A DNA stretch of 64,000 nucleotides from Aquisphaera insulae. Its GTDB lineage: Bacteria; Planctomycetota; Planctomycetia; Isosphaerales; Isosphaeraceae. The translations under genes were made by a program, and so were the position numbers. The notes under the pieces are model-generated. The model had not been told where the DNA came from. It saw only the letters and a list, made by a program, of their open reading frames with translations, and ran no database searches. This document shows, one piece after another, positions 35,660 to 43,878 of this stretch. The DNA is taken from the NCBI RefSeq assembly GCF_011064615.1, contig NZ_JAALJH010000024.1, positions 37,429-101,428 on the forward strand, in the 5' to 3' direction. Each line of letters begins with the position of its first letter. The stretch's first letter is position 1.

Positions 35660-37837
35660 GTGGAGCGAACGCCGGGACTCATCGCCAGGGCCGTGGCCTG
35701 CCTGATGCTCGCAACCCCCGCGGCCGGCGCGGCCGAGCCGGGCCCCTGGGCCCTCAAGCCGGTCGTCCGGCCGGGCACGCCGGCGGGCGCGAGCACGACT
35801 CCAATCAACCCGATCGACGCCTTCCTGGCCGCGGACCACCGCGCGAAAGGGCTTACCCCCGCGGGGCCCGCGGATAAGCGGACGCTGCTGAGACGGGTCA
35901 CGTTCGATCTGACCGGCCTGCCGCCGACGATCGCAGAGCAGGAGGCATTCCTCCGCGACTCATCGCCGGACGCCTATGAGAAGGTCGTCGATCGGCTCCT
36001 GGCGAGCGAGCAGCATGGAGTCCGTTACGGCCGATTCTGGCTCGACGTGCTCCGCTACGCCGACGTGGATGAGCGGATGGTCGCCGCGGCGGGCATCCAC
36101 CTCTGGCGGGATTGGGTCATCCGGGCCATCAACGACGACCTCCCGTACGACCAGTTCGTCCGCGCCCAGTTGACCGGATATCGGTCGGCCGAGCGGACCC
36201 AGATATCCGCCACCGGCCACCGGAGCCGGAAGGAACCGCGGGCCGACGACATGTTCGCGCTCGGCCTGCTCTCTCGCGGTGCCGTCTTCCGCGACGGCAA
36301 GGATGCCGGCGAGCTGCCGATGGCCGCCGTCGAGACGGTCTCCTCCGCCTTCATGGGCATGACCGTCGCCTGCGCCAAGTGCCACGACCACATGTTCGAC
36401 CCGATCTCCCAACGCGACTACTACGCCATGAAGGCGCTCTTCGACCCGCTGGTCGTCCGCAAGGTGGTGCTGGCGACGCCCGCGGAGATCGTCGCGGCGG
36501 GGAAGGCGATCGACGAGGCCGAGCGGAAGCGGGCGGCGGTCGAGGGCCCGATCGACGAGCTGATCGCACCGTACCGCAAGAGGCTGCATGACGAGCGGGT
36601 GGCGATGCTCCCTCCCGAGGTAAGGGCGATCATCCTCAAGCCCGACGCCGAGCGTTCCGCGGCCGAGCGGAAGGTGGCCGATGATTACTTCCCGGTCCTG
36701 CGGATCGACACGGACAAGATCCTGGCCGTGATGCCGGAGGCGGAGAAGCGACGATACCGGGAGCTCCAGGCGAAGCTCGACGCCGCGGGAGGCGGCCGTC
36801 GCGACGCGCCGCTGGCGGCCTTCTGGACGGTCGAGGTCGACCCGAGGCGTGCGGCCGAGACGAGCTACATCCTCACGAGCGGTGACCCGGATCGTCCCGA
36901 GAAGAAGCACCCTGTCGAGCCCGGCTGGCCGTTCGGCCCGGAGAAGCCCGACTTCCGCGAAGGCCGGATCGAGGCCTTCTCCGACTGGCTGACGACGGCC
37001 GAGAACCCTCTTTTCGCCCGCGTCGCGGTCAACCGGCTCTGGCAATGGCACTTCGGCGAGGGCCTGCACCGGTCGCCCAGCGACTTCGGCAAGCTCGGCG
37101 GCACCCCCGCCGATCCCGCGCTGCTCGACTGGCTGGCCTCGGAGTTCGCGGCCCGCGGGTTCCGGATGAAGGCGATCCATCGCCTGATCGTGACCTCGGA
37201 AGCCTACAGGAGAGGGTCCGAGGCCCCCCCGGGACTCGCCGAATCGAACGCCGCCTCCGACCCGACGAACGCCTACCTCTGGCGATTCCCGCTGCGCCGC
37301 CTCGAGGCCGAGCCGATCTGGGACGCGATCTGGGCGGCGGCCGGCGGCCTCGACATGGCCGTGGGCGGCCCGTCGTTCGACCCGGCCGGCGGCCGGGGTG
37401 GCATGCGGGGAGGCTCGACCGGGACCGGGACCGGGACCGCGACCGCGAGCCCCACCAGCCGCCGAGCCGCCTACATGATCCGCGGCTACTCGACGAGCCG
37501 CGACGTCGTGCCGGTCTTCCTCCAGGCCTTCGACGTCGATGACGGCCGGGTCCCGTGCCCGGTGCGGACCCGCACCGTCGCGCCACCCCAGGCGCTCTTC
37601 CTCATGAACGGCGAGGCCGTCGAGCGAGCGACGGTGCGGTTCGCCGCGAGGCTGAAGGACGAGTCCGGCGGCGACCTCGCCGCGGCGGTCGACCTCGCCT
37701 ATCGGCTCGCCATCTCGCGGCCGCCGACGCCGGCGGAAAAGGACCGTTCGCTCGCCTACATCGATCGCGACCCGGAGCGCCTGAAGGGCCTGGCCTGGCT
37801 CCTCCTGAACCTGGACGAGTTCCTCTTCGTCCGCTGA
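35660..37837 (+). CDS. DUF1549/DUF1553 domain protein
   Basis: This is a 725-residue protein from the GTG at 35660, which follows GGAGTGG; a GTG at 35651 is also possible. A signal peptide ('RAVACLMLATPAAGAAE') is followed by the PSCyt2/DUF1549 domain ('NPIDAFLAADHRAKGLTP', 'RRVTFDLTGLPPT', 'RFWLDVLRYAD'). A haem-type 'CAKCH' motif lies in 'CAKCHDHMFDPI', and the DUF1553 domain follows ('NPLFARVAVNRLWQWHFGEGL'). The family is near-diagnostic for Planctomycetes and relatives and is almost always followed by a DUF1501 gene, as here (9 nt gap). The role is unknown; an extracytoplasmic redox or polysaccharide-utilisation function is often suggested. Confidence 0.93.
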   Translation: MERTPGLIARAVACLMLATPAAGAAEPGPWALKPVVRPGTPAGASTTPINPIDAFLAADHRAKGLTPAGPADKRTLLRRVTFDLTGLPPTIAEQEAFLRDSSPDAYEKVVDRLLASEQHGVRYGRFWLDVLRYADVDERMVAAAGIHLWRDWVIRAINDDLPYDQFVRAQLTGYRSAERTQISATGHRSRKEPRADDMFALGLLSRGAVFRDGKDAGELPMAAVETVSSAFMGMTVACAKCHDHMFDPISQRDYYAMKALFDPLVVRKVVLATPAEIVAAGKAIDEAERKRAAVEGPIDELIAPYRKRLHDERVAMLPPEVRAIILKPDAERSAAERKVADDYFPVLRIDTDKILAVMPEAEKRRYRELQAKLDAAGGGRRDAPLAAFWTVEVDPRRAAETSYILTSGDPDRPEKKHPVEPGWPFGPEKPDFREGRIEAFSDWLTTAENPLFARVAVNRLWQWHFGEGLHRSPSDFGKLGGTPADPALLDWLASEFAARGFRMKAIHRLIVTSEAYRRGSEAPPGLAESNAASDPTNAYLWRFPLRRLEAEPIWDAIWAAAGGLDMAVGGPSFDPAGGRGGMRGGSTGTGTGTATASPTSRRAAYMIRGYSTSRDVVPVFLQAFDVDDGRVPCPVRTRTVAPPQALFLMNGEAVERATVRFAARLKDESGGDLAAAVDLAYRLAISRPPTPAEKDRSLAYIDRDPERLKGLAWLLLNLDEFLFVR

Positions 37838-37846
37838 GACCTCCCC

Positions 37847-39238
37847 ATGAACGCCCAGCCCCTCTTCCCGTGCGGACGTGTCACCCGCCGCGACTTCCTC
37901 CGCCGCGCCGGCGGCGGCTTCCTGGGCGTGGCCCTGGGGGGCATGTGGGCGGAGGCCGGCGACATCGACGCCGCGATCCGCGGGCCGCACTTCGAGCCGA
38001 GGGCGAAGTCCGTCATCTTCCTGTTCATGTGCGGCGGCGTCAGCCATATCGACACGTTCGACCCGAAGGACAACCGGTGGGCCGGCAAGCTCATCGACGC
38101 CGTCGGCTTCGGCGACAACTCCGCGGAGATGAGGCGCCCGGTCATCTACTGCGAGCGGACGTTCACGCGACACGGCGAGTCGGGCATCCCCGTGTCCGAC
38201 TGGTTCCCGTGCGTCGGCTCGGTGATCGACGAGATCGCCGTCGTCCGCTCCATGTGGTGCCACGAGGGGAACCACTTCCCGGCGGTGATCGAGACCTGCA
38301 CCGGGCACCGCGGCCGGCCGTTCGACCACCCGACCTTCGGGAGCTGGGTTTCCTACGCGCTGGGGAGCGCCAACCGGAATCTGCCCACGTTCGTGAACAT
38401 CGGCCGGCCCTCGTCGCCCGTGCAACTGACGGGGGGCTATCTCGGCGCGTCGGTGGCGGCGACGCCCTTCCAGACGGGCGAATCTCCAATCCCCAATCTC
38501 AGGCCGCCGCGGGGGACCAGCCGCTCGGACCGCGACCGCCGGATGGAGGCCCTCGAGGAGCTGAACCGCGGCTTCCGCGACCGCTACGCCATGGAGTCCG
38601 ACATCGCCGCCCGGACGAAGGCGTACGAGCTGGCCGCGCGGATGCAGCTCTGGGCGCCGGAGGCCGTGGACATCGCCGATGAGCCGCGGCACGTCCGGGA
38701 CCTCTACGGGATCGGCGACCCCGCCACCGAGGAGTTCGGCCGCCAGCTCCTGCTGGCGCGTCGGCTGGCGGAGCGCGGGGTGAGATTCATCCAGGTCTGC
38801 CATGCCGGCGGCGGCAACGGCGCCTGGGACGCCCACGGCGACATCCGGACCCACGCGCCGCTCTGCCGCGCGACCGACCGGCCGATCGCCGGCCTGATCC
38901 GCGACCTGAAGGCCCGCGGCCTGCTCGATCAGACCCTGGTCGTCTGGACGAGCGAGTTCGGCCGCAGCCCCTGGTCCCAGAACACGACCGGCCGCGACCA
39001 CAACCCGCGCGGCTACTCGTGCTGGCTGGCCGGCGGTGGCGTCAAGGGGGGCACCGTCCACGGCGCCACCGACGACGTCGGCTACCGGGCCGTCGAGGAC
39101 CGCCACTACTACAGCGACCTCCACGCCACGATCCTCCAGCAGCTCGGCCTCGACCACACGAAGATGGAGCTCCCCGTCCTGGGCCGGACCATGCGGATCG
39201 TCGAGGAAGGCGAGCCCATCGCCCAGATCCTCGCCTGA
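37847..39238 (+). CDS. DUF1501 domain protein, Tat-exported
   Basis: This is a 463-residue protein. The N-terminus has a twin-arginine signal ('VTRRDFLRRAGGGFLGVALGG'-like, residues 12-32). The DUF1501 domain follows, with 'SVIFLFMCGGVSHIDTFDPK' and an alkaline phosphatase/sulfatase-like fold. Other conserved blocks are 'CHAGGGNGAWDAHGD', 'VVWTSEFGRSPWSQNTTGRDHNP' and 'LHATILQQLGLDH'. It sits 9 nt after the DUF1549/DUF1553 gene, the standard pairing. The His/Asp-rich 'GRDHNP' motif suggests a metal-dependent hydrolase; the substrate is unknown. Export through Tat implies folding or cofactor insertion in the cytoplasm. Confidence 0.93.
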   Translation: MNAQPLFPCGRVTRRDFLRRAGGGFLGVALGGMWAEAGDIDAAIRGPHFEPRAKSVIFLFMCGGVSHIDTFDPKDNRWAGKLIDAVGFGDNSAEMRRPVIYCERTFTRHGESGIPVSDWFPCVGSVIDEIAVVRSMWCHEGNHFPAVIETCTGHRGRPFDHPTFGSWVSYALGSANRNLPTFVNIGRPSSPVQLTGGYLGASVAATPFQTGESPIPNLRPPRGTSRSDRDRRMEALEELNRGFRDRYAMESDIAARTKAYELAARMQLWAPEAVDIADEPRHVRDLYGIGDPATEEFGRQLLLARRLAERGVRFIQVCHAGGGNGAWDAHGDIRTHAPLCRATDRPIAGLIRDLKARGLLDQTLVVWTSEFGRSPWSQNTTGRDHNPRGYSCWLAGGGVKGGTVHGATDDVGYRAVEDRHYYSDLHATILQQLGLDHTKMELPVLGRTMRIVEEGEPIAQILA

Positions 39239-39315
39239 TCGCGGGAATCCATGGGATACGCATGGACACTATGGCGGGCAGCGTGTATCATGCGCCCTGT
39301 CGTGGCAGCACCCGG

Positions 39316-39344
39316 TTGTGTGGCATCTCCACGACACCTAGAAT
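39316..39344 (+). promoter_or_regulatory. Candidate promoter of the SWIM-MoxR-VWA operon
   Basis: TTGTGT (39316-39321) and TAGAAT (39339-39344) are separated by exactly 17 nt, about 48 nt before the SWIM gene start. No second strong promoter was seen downstream until after the VWA gene. Confidence 0.45.
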
Positions 39345-39391
39345 CGCACCCGGTTCTCTCCTCGGTTCACGGTTCCGATGGGCCGACTGGA

Positions 39392-40837
39392 ATGATCACG
39401 ATCACTGAAGACTTCGTCGACGCCGCTGCGCCCAACGCGGACGCGGCGAAGAATGGGCGGGCCCTGGTCCTCAAGAAGAAATTCCTCTCGCTGAACGAGT
39501 CCCCCGACCAGACGCTCCTGTTCGGGCAATGCGCGGGGAGCGGCAAGACGCCCTACCTCTGCTCGGCGGACTTCGCCGTGCCGGAGAAGCCCGTCTATCG
39601 CTGCAACTGCCCGAGCCGACAGTTCCCCTGCAAGCACGCCCTGGGGCTGCTCTACGCGAGGGCCGACGGCAAGCCGTTCGCGACGGCCGACGTCCCGGAA
39701 GAGATCGCGGCCAAACGGGAGAAGGTGGCGGCTCGCGTCGAGAAGAAGAAGGCCGACGCCGAGAAGCCCGTGACGGTCAACAAGTCGGCGCTCGCCAAGA
39801 AGATCAAGGCGCAGCTCGACGGCGTCGACCTCCTGGAGAAGCTGGTGCTGGACGTCGTCCGGCTGGGCATCGGCAACGTGAACGCGAAGACGGCCCGCGA
39901 GCTGGAGGAGCAGGCCCGGCAGCTCGGCAATGCGTATCTCCCGGGCGCCCAGGCGGCCCTCCACGGCTTCACGAAGCTCTTCCGCGATGCGGGGGGCGAG
40001 GAGCGCACCGGGGCCGGGCGCGAGTCCGTCTACGGCGAGGCCCTCGATCAGCTCTGCCGCCTGCACGCCTTGATCCGCAAGGGGCGGGCCTACCTCCGGA
40101 CCCGGCTGGACGACCCGGAGCTCGCGCCGGAGACCGACACCGGCATCGCCGCCTGGCTGGGGCATGCCTGGCAGCTCCGCGAGCTGAAGGACGCGGGCCT
40201 CGTCGAGCCGGACGTGGAGCTCGTCCAGCTTTCGTTCCATTCGTATGATGACGTGGCGCGCAAGGAATACGTCGATGCGGGCGTCTGGATGGACCTGGGC
40301 AGCGGCCGCATCGCCCTGACTCAGACCTATCGGCCCTACCAGGCCGCGCGGCACATCAAGAGCGAGGACAGCTTCGCCCAGGTGGCCCAGGTCAAGGAGC
40401 TCTGCATCTACCCGGGCGACCTCAACCCCCGGGTCCGCTGGGACGGGATGCTCGCCCGGCCGATCGAGTCCCGCGATCTGGTGAAGGTCCGCGGCCACGG
40501 CCGCGCCGAGTTCGCCGCCGTGGTCAAGGACGTGAAGTCGGTCCTCAAGGATCCGCTCGCGGACAAGTACCCGATCTGCGCCCTGAGCTTCCGCCGGATC
40601 GGCGCGATCGGGAAGGCGCTCGTGGTCGAGGATCGAGGCGGAGGTCGGCTGGTCATGACGGACGTCGGCCTGCCGGAAGAGCCGCGGAGCGTCCATCTGC
40701 TCTCGCTCCTTCCCGAGGAGGCGCTCCGGGACCAGACGCTGATCGTCCGATTCCGGCACGACCTGGACACCCGCAAGCTGCAGGTCAAGCCGCTTTCGAT
40801 CGTGACCGAGTCCGAGGTGATCCGCCTGACACTGTGA
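39392..40837 (+). CDS. SWIM zinc-finger protein
   Basis: This is a 481-residue protein; the ATG at 39392 gives the family-typical N-terminus and the upstream extension is not protein-like. The SWIM motif C71-x-C73-x6-C80-x-H82 lies in 'YRCNCPSRQFPCKHALGL'. It is preceded by 'GQCAGSGKTPY', a family-typical strand and not a P-loop. A Lys-rich linker follows, then a large helical C-terminal region. SWIM domains bind DNA or proteins. It is the first gene of a five-gene operon with HEAT, MoxR ATPase, DUF5682 and VWA proteins. Its role there is unknown; it may be the substrate- or nucleic-acid-recognition part. Confidence 0.88.
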   Translation: MITITEDFVDAAAPNADAAKNGRALVLKKKFLSLNESPDQTLLFGQCAGSGKTPYLCSADFAVPEKPVYRCNCPSRQFPCKHALGLLYARADGKPFATADVPEEIAAKREKVAARVEKKKADAEKPVTVNKSALAKKIKAQLDGVDLLEKLVLDVVRLGIGNVNAKTARELEEQARQLGNAYLPGAQAALHGFTKLFRDAGGEERTGAGRESVYGEALDQLCRLHALIRKGRAYLRTRLDDPELAPETDTGIAAWLGHAWQLRELKDAGLVEPDVELVQLSFHSYDDVARKEYVDAGVWMDLGSGRIALTQTYRPYQAARHIKSEDSFAQVAQVKELCIYPGDLNPRVRWDGMLARPIESRDLVKVRGHGRAEFAAVVKDVKSVLKDPLADKYPICALSFRRIGAIGKALVVEDRGGGRLVMTDVGLPEEPRSVHLLSLLPEEALRDQTLIVRFRHDLDTRKLQVKPLSIVTESEVIRLTL

Positions 40838-40896
40838 CACTGTGGCGCTGTCATCGAAGCGTGTCCCGCATCCCATGATCGGTCGAGGGGAGACTC

Positions 40897-42720
40897 ATGA
40901 GCATTCCCGCCCTGGTGCAGGCCTATGATGAGGTGCGCCGGCTGGCGATCGCGGGCAGCATGGTCGCCCCGGGCGACTTCCGCCTCAAGAAGCTGGTGCC
41001 GCCGCTCGAGCAGGCCGGCACCAGGGCGCCCGTCTTCGCGAAGGTCGCGGAGGCCGTGAGCCGGCTCGTCGAGAGCAAGGAGCAGACATCCTCGGCGGCG
41101 CTCCTGGACCTCGCCACCCTGATCAACTCGATCCTCTACACGCAGGGCGAGACCGGGCTGGAAGGCGAGATCTCTCCCTTGCCGACGACCGAGGTGGGCC
41201 GTCCCCACTCCCAGGCCTCGGCCCGCACGCTCAAGCCGCTCCAGGAGGCGCTCACGTCCCGGGGCGAGGGGCGATACGAGATCATCCGCGACGGGATCAA
41301 TCGGGGGGCATTCCAGGACTTTCGCCTGCTCACTCCGGCCCTGGCCGCGATCGATGACAGTTACGGAGAGCTCGCCGACCTGGTCGCGGACAGGGTTCTG
41401 CCACTCTACGGGGCCGCGATCCTCCCCGACCTGGAAGCGGGCTTCGACCCGAAGGGGCGCGGCGGCCATGTCCGGAGGTTGCTGCTGATGCACCAGATCG
41501 ACCCGGGGGCCGCTCGCCCTCACGTCCTGCGATCGCTCGAGGAGGGCTCCCAGGAGTTGCGGGTCGCGGCCATCGGCTGCCTCGGCGATTCGCCGGACGA
41601 CCTCTCCTTCCTGCTGGAGCAGGCGAAGGCCAGGGCGAAGGACGTGCGGACCGCCGCCCTCAAGGCCCTGGGCCGCTCCGGCGCCGATGAGGCGGCACGG
41701 ACGCTCTGCGACGCGATCCGCTCCGATGCCCTCGCCCTGGCCGTCGAGCCGGTCCGGCAGAGCCGCCGGCCGGCGGTGACGGACTTCCTGCTGGACGAGG
41801 CGGAGTTGGAATTCAAGGCCCTGCTCGAAGGCAAGGAGAAGGACGCCAAGAAGCTCGACAAGCGAAACGAGCGCATGATCCTGCTGTTGCGATGCCTGGA
41901 AGGACGCGAGGATGCCAGGTCGGAGAGGATCCTGCTGGCCATGTTCGGAGACCTCGACCGGCTCGCCGGCGTGAATGGTACGCCGAGCGGGAAGGACGTG
42001 ATCGAGCGGCTGATGCCCGTCATGGCGGCGGGCCCGCCGCGCGTGCAGGCCGCGCTCATCGACGCGCACGCGACCCTGCCCCCGGAGGGAATCGGCCCTG
42101 CGCTCAAGGCCGCCCGCCAGACCCGGACGCCGGCCGAGGTCTTCGCGATGTTCAGCCCCTACCTCACCGCCCGGGTCAACGAGAAGAAGCGGCAACTGGA
42201 CCCCGCCTGGCGGAAGCGGGAGACCGTGGTTGCGGAGTTCATTCTGCCGCTCAGGTCGAGGAGGCCCGAGGGCTTCCAGGCCCCGGACCCCGCGACGATC
42301 GACCCGCGATGGCTGGACCTGGCGGTCGAGATCGGCCGGGACGACCTGGTCTACGCGATCGCCACCCCGGGGCATGCCGGCGCCCGCGAATTCCTCACCA
42401 AACGATTTCGGGAGAAGTTCGGCAAGGCGGCGAAGCAATTCGAGCTGGCTGAGGTCCTCGACGCGATGATCCGGTGCAAGCATCCCGAGGCCACGGACTC
42501 GATGATCGAGCTGATCAAGGTTCTGGCTCGCGGGAAATCGACGTATGGTTACGTCGGCATTCCCTACTGGATCGGCCACCTGATCCCTCAACTCCCCCGG
42601 GTCGAGGCGTTGCCGAAGCTTGAGGCGCTCCTGCCCACGCTCCCGGAGAACATGATCGACGAGTTGCTGGGACACGTGACCGAGATGAGGCAGGCCGAGC
42701 CGGACCCGGCCACAACCTGA
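40897..42720 (+). CDS. HEAT-repeat protein
   Basis: This is a 607-residue all-helical protein starting after a GAGGGGAG site. HEAT-like units are recognisable around residues 195-290 ('LRSLEEGSQELRVAAIGCLGDSPDDLSFLLEQAKARAKDVRTAALKALGRSGADEA'-type pattern) and again near the C-terminus ('AKQFELAEVLDAMIRCKHPEATDSMIEL'). There is no signal peptide or membrane segment, so it is cytoplasmic. HEAT solenoids act as protein-protein scaffolds. Here it probably bridges the SWIM protein and the ATPase or VWA protein. It lies 59 nt after the SWIM gene and 13 nt before the MoxR gene. Confidence 0.82.
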   Translation: MSIPALVQAYDEVRRLAIAGSMVAPGDFRLKKLVPPLEQAGTRAPVFAKVAEAVSRLVESKEQTSSAALLDLATLINSILYTQGETGLEGEISPLPTTEVGRPHSQASARTLKPLQEALTSRGEGRYEIIRDGINRGAFQDFRLLTPALAAIDDSYGELADLVADRVLPLYGAAILPDLEAGFDPKGRGGHVRRLLLMHQIDPGAARPHVLRSLEEGSQELRVAAIGCLGDSPDDLSFLLEQAKARAKDVRTAALKALGRSGADEAARTLCDAIRSDALALAVEPVRQSRRPAVTDFLLDEAELEFKALLEGKEKDAKKLDKRNERMILLLRCLEGREDARSERILLAMFGDLDRLAGVNGTPSGKDVIERLMPVMAAGPPRVQAALIDAHATLPPEGIGPALKAARQTRTPAEVFAMFSPYLTARVNEKKRQLDPAWRKRETVVAEFILPLRSRRPEGFQAPDPATIDPRWLDLAVEIGRDDLVYAIATPGHAGAREFLTKRFREKFGKAAKQFELAEVLDAMIRCKHPEATDSMIELIKVLARGKSTYGYVGIPYWIGHLIPQLPRVEALPKLEALLPTLPENMIDELLGHVTEMRQAEPDPATT

Positions 42721-42733
42721 CGAGGAATGTCCC

Positions 42734-43870
42734 ATGGCCAAGAGCAGCACGGCGGCCGCCGAAAAGGCCGCGCAAGGTAGCAACGGCGGCGCCGACGTCC
42801 TCCGGGCGCCCGCGGAAGAGCTGTACGCGGAGGAGATCGCGGCCCTGATCCAGGAGGACAAACACGAGAAGCCGGCCGGCTGGAAGATGTCCCCCCGCGC
42901 CGTCCACACCTACATCTGCGGCGGCAGGGCCGGCAAGCGCGAGATCACCCCCAAGTACCTGGGGCATGACCGGCTGGTGGAGATCGCCATCGCCACCCTC
43001 GTCACGGACCGGGCCCTGCTGCTGATTGGTGAGCCGGGGACGGCCAAGAGCTGGCTGTCCGAGCACCTGGCCGCCGCGATCAACGGCGATTCCACCAAGG
43101 TCGTCCAGGGGACGGCCGGCACGACCGAGGAGCAGATCCGCTACACCTGGAACTACGCGATGCTCATCGCCCAGGGGCCCAGCCCCGCGGCCCTCGTCAA
43201 GAGCGCCGTCTACCGCGCGATGGAATCCGGCACGCTCTGCCGCTTCGAGGAAATCACGCGATGCGCCTCGGAGGTGCAGGACGCGATGATCTCGCTGCTC
43301 TCGGAGAAGCGGCTGTCGGTGCCGGAGCTGTCGACCGAGCTCGCCGCCAGGAAGGGCTTCTCGGTGATCGCCACGGCCAACACCCGCGACCGGGGCGTGA
43401 ATGACATGTCGGCCGCGCTCAAGCGGCGGTTCAACATCGTCGTGCTGCCCACGCCGAAGACGCTGGAGATGGAGATCGCCATCGTCCGCAAGCGCGTGGG
43501 CGAGCTCGCCTCGAGCCTGTCGCTGACCGCGAAGGTCCCCGCCGCCGAGGCGATCGAGAAGGTCGTCACCATCTTCCGCGAGCTCCGCCAGGGCCAGACG
43601 CTCGACGGCAAGAACAAGCTCAAGACCCCCTCCGGCGTGCTCTCCACGGCCGAGGCGATCTCGGTCCTGGCCAACAGCATGGCCCTCGCCGGCAGCTTCG
43701 GCTCCGGCGAGGTCACCCCCGAGGACCTCGCCGCCGGCCTCCAGGGCTCGGTCGTCAAGGACGAGGAAAAGGACCGCACCACCTGGCAGGAGTACCTGAC
43801 CAACGTGGCCAAGAAGCGCGGGGAGGACTGGCGGCCGCTGTACAAGGCGTGCTTCGAGCATAACGAGTAG
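42734..43870 (+). CDS. MoxR-type AAA+ ATPase
   Basis: This is a 378-residue protein. It has Walker A 'GEPGTAKS' (residues 99-106, K105), a Walker B-like 'CRFEEITR' (169-176), sensor 1 'ATANTRDRG' (N216) and arginine-finger region 'ALKRRFN' (R231/R232). The lid domain follows to about 350. MoxR ATPases work with VWA-domain partners as chaperones that insert metals or activate other proteins (for example RavA-ViaA, NorQ-NorD, CbbQ-CbbO). Here the VWA partner is two genes downstream, with the DUF5682 protein in between. The gap to DUF5682 is 8 nt, so expression is coordinated. Confidence 0.93.
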   Translation: MAKSSTAAAEKAAQGSNGGADVLRAPAEELYAEEIAALIQEDKHEKPAGWKMSPRAVHTYICGGRAGKREITPKYLGHDRLVEIAIATLVTDRALLLIGEPGTAKSWLSEHLAAAINGDSTKVVQGTAGTTEEQIRYTWNYAMLIAQGPSPAALVKSAVYRAMESGTLCRFEEITRCASEVQDAMISLLSEKRLSVPELSTELAARKGFSVIATANTRDRGVNDMSAALKRRFNIVVLPTPKTLEMEIAIVRKRVGELASSLSLTAKVPAAEAIEKVVTIFRELRQGQTLDGKNKLKTPSGVLSTAEAISVLANSMALAGSFGSGEVTPEDLAAGLQGSVVKDEEKDRTTWQEYLTNVAKKRGEDWRPLYKACFEHNE

Positions 43871-43878
43871 GCCGCATC

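Noticed and set aside
35960..39157. A 1065-codon minus-strand open frame
   Set aside because: It is antisense to the DUF1549/DUF1553 and DUF1501 genes, which are clear families. Its translation shows no domain motif.
39530..39560. A Walker A-like G-x4-GKT in the SWIM protein
   Set aside because: This 'GxCxGSGKxPY' strand is a family feature just before the SWIM motif. No Walker B or NTPase context follows.
40829..40844. Tandem ACACTGTG repeat at the end of the SWIM gene
   Set aside because: There are only two units spanning the stop codon, too short to suggest regulation or mobility.
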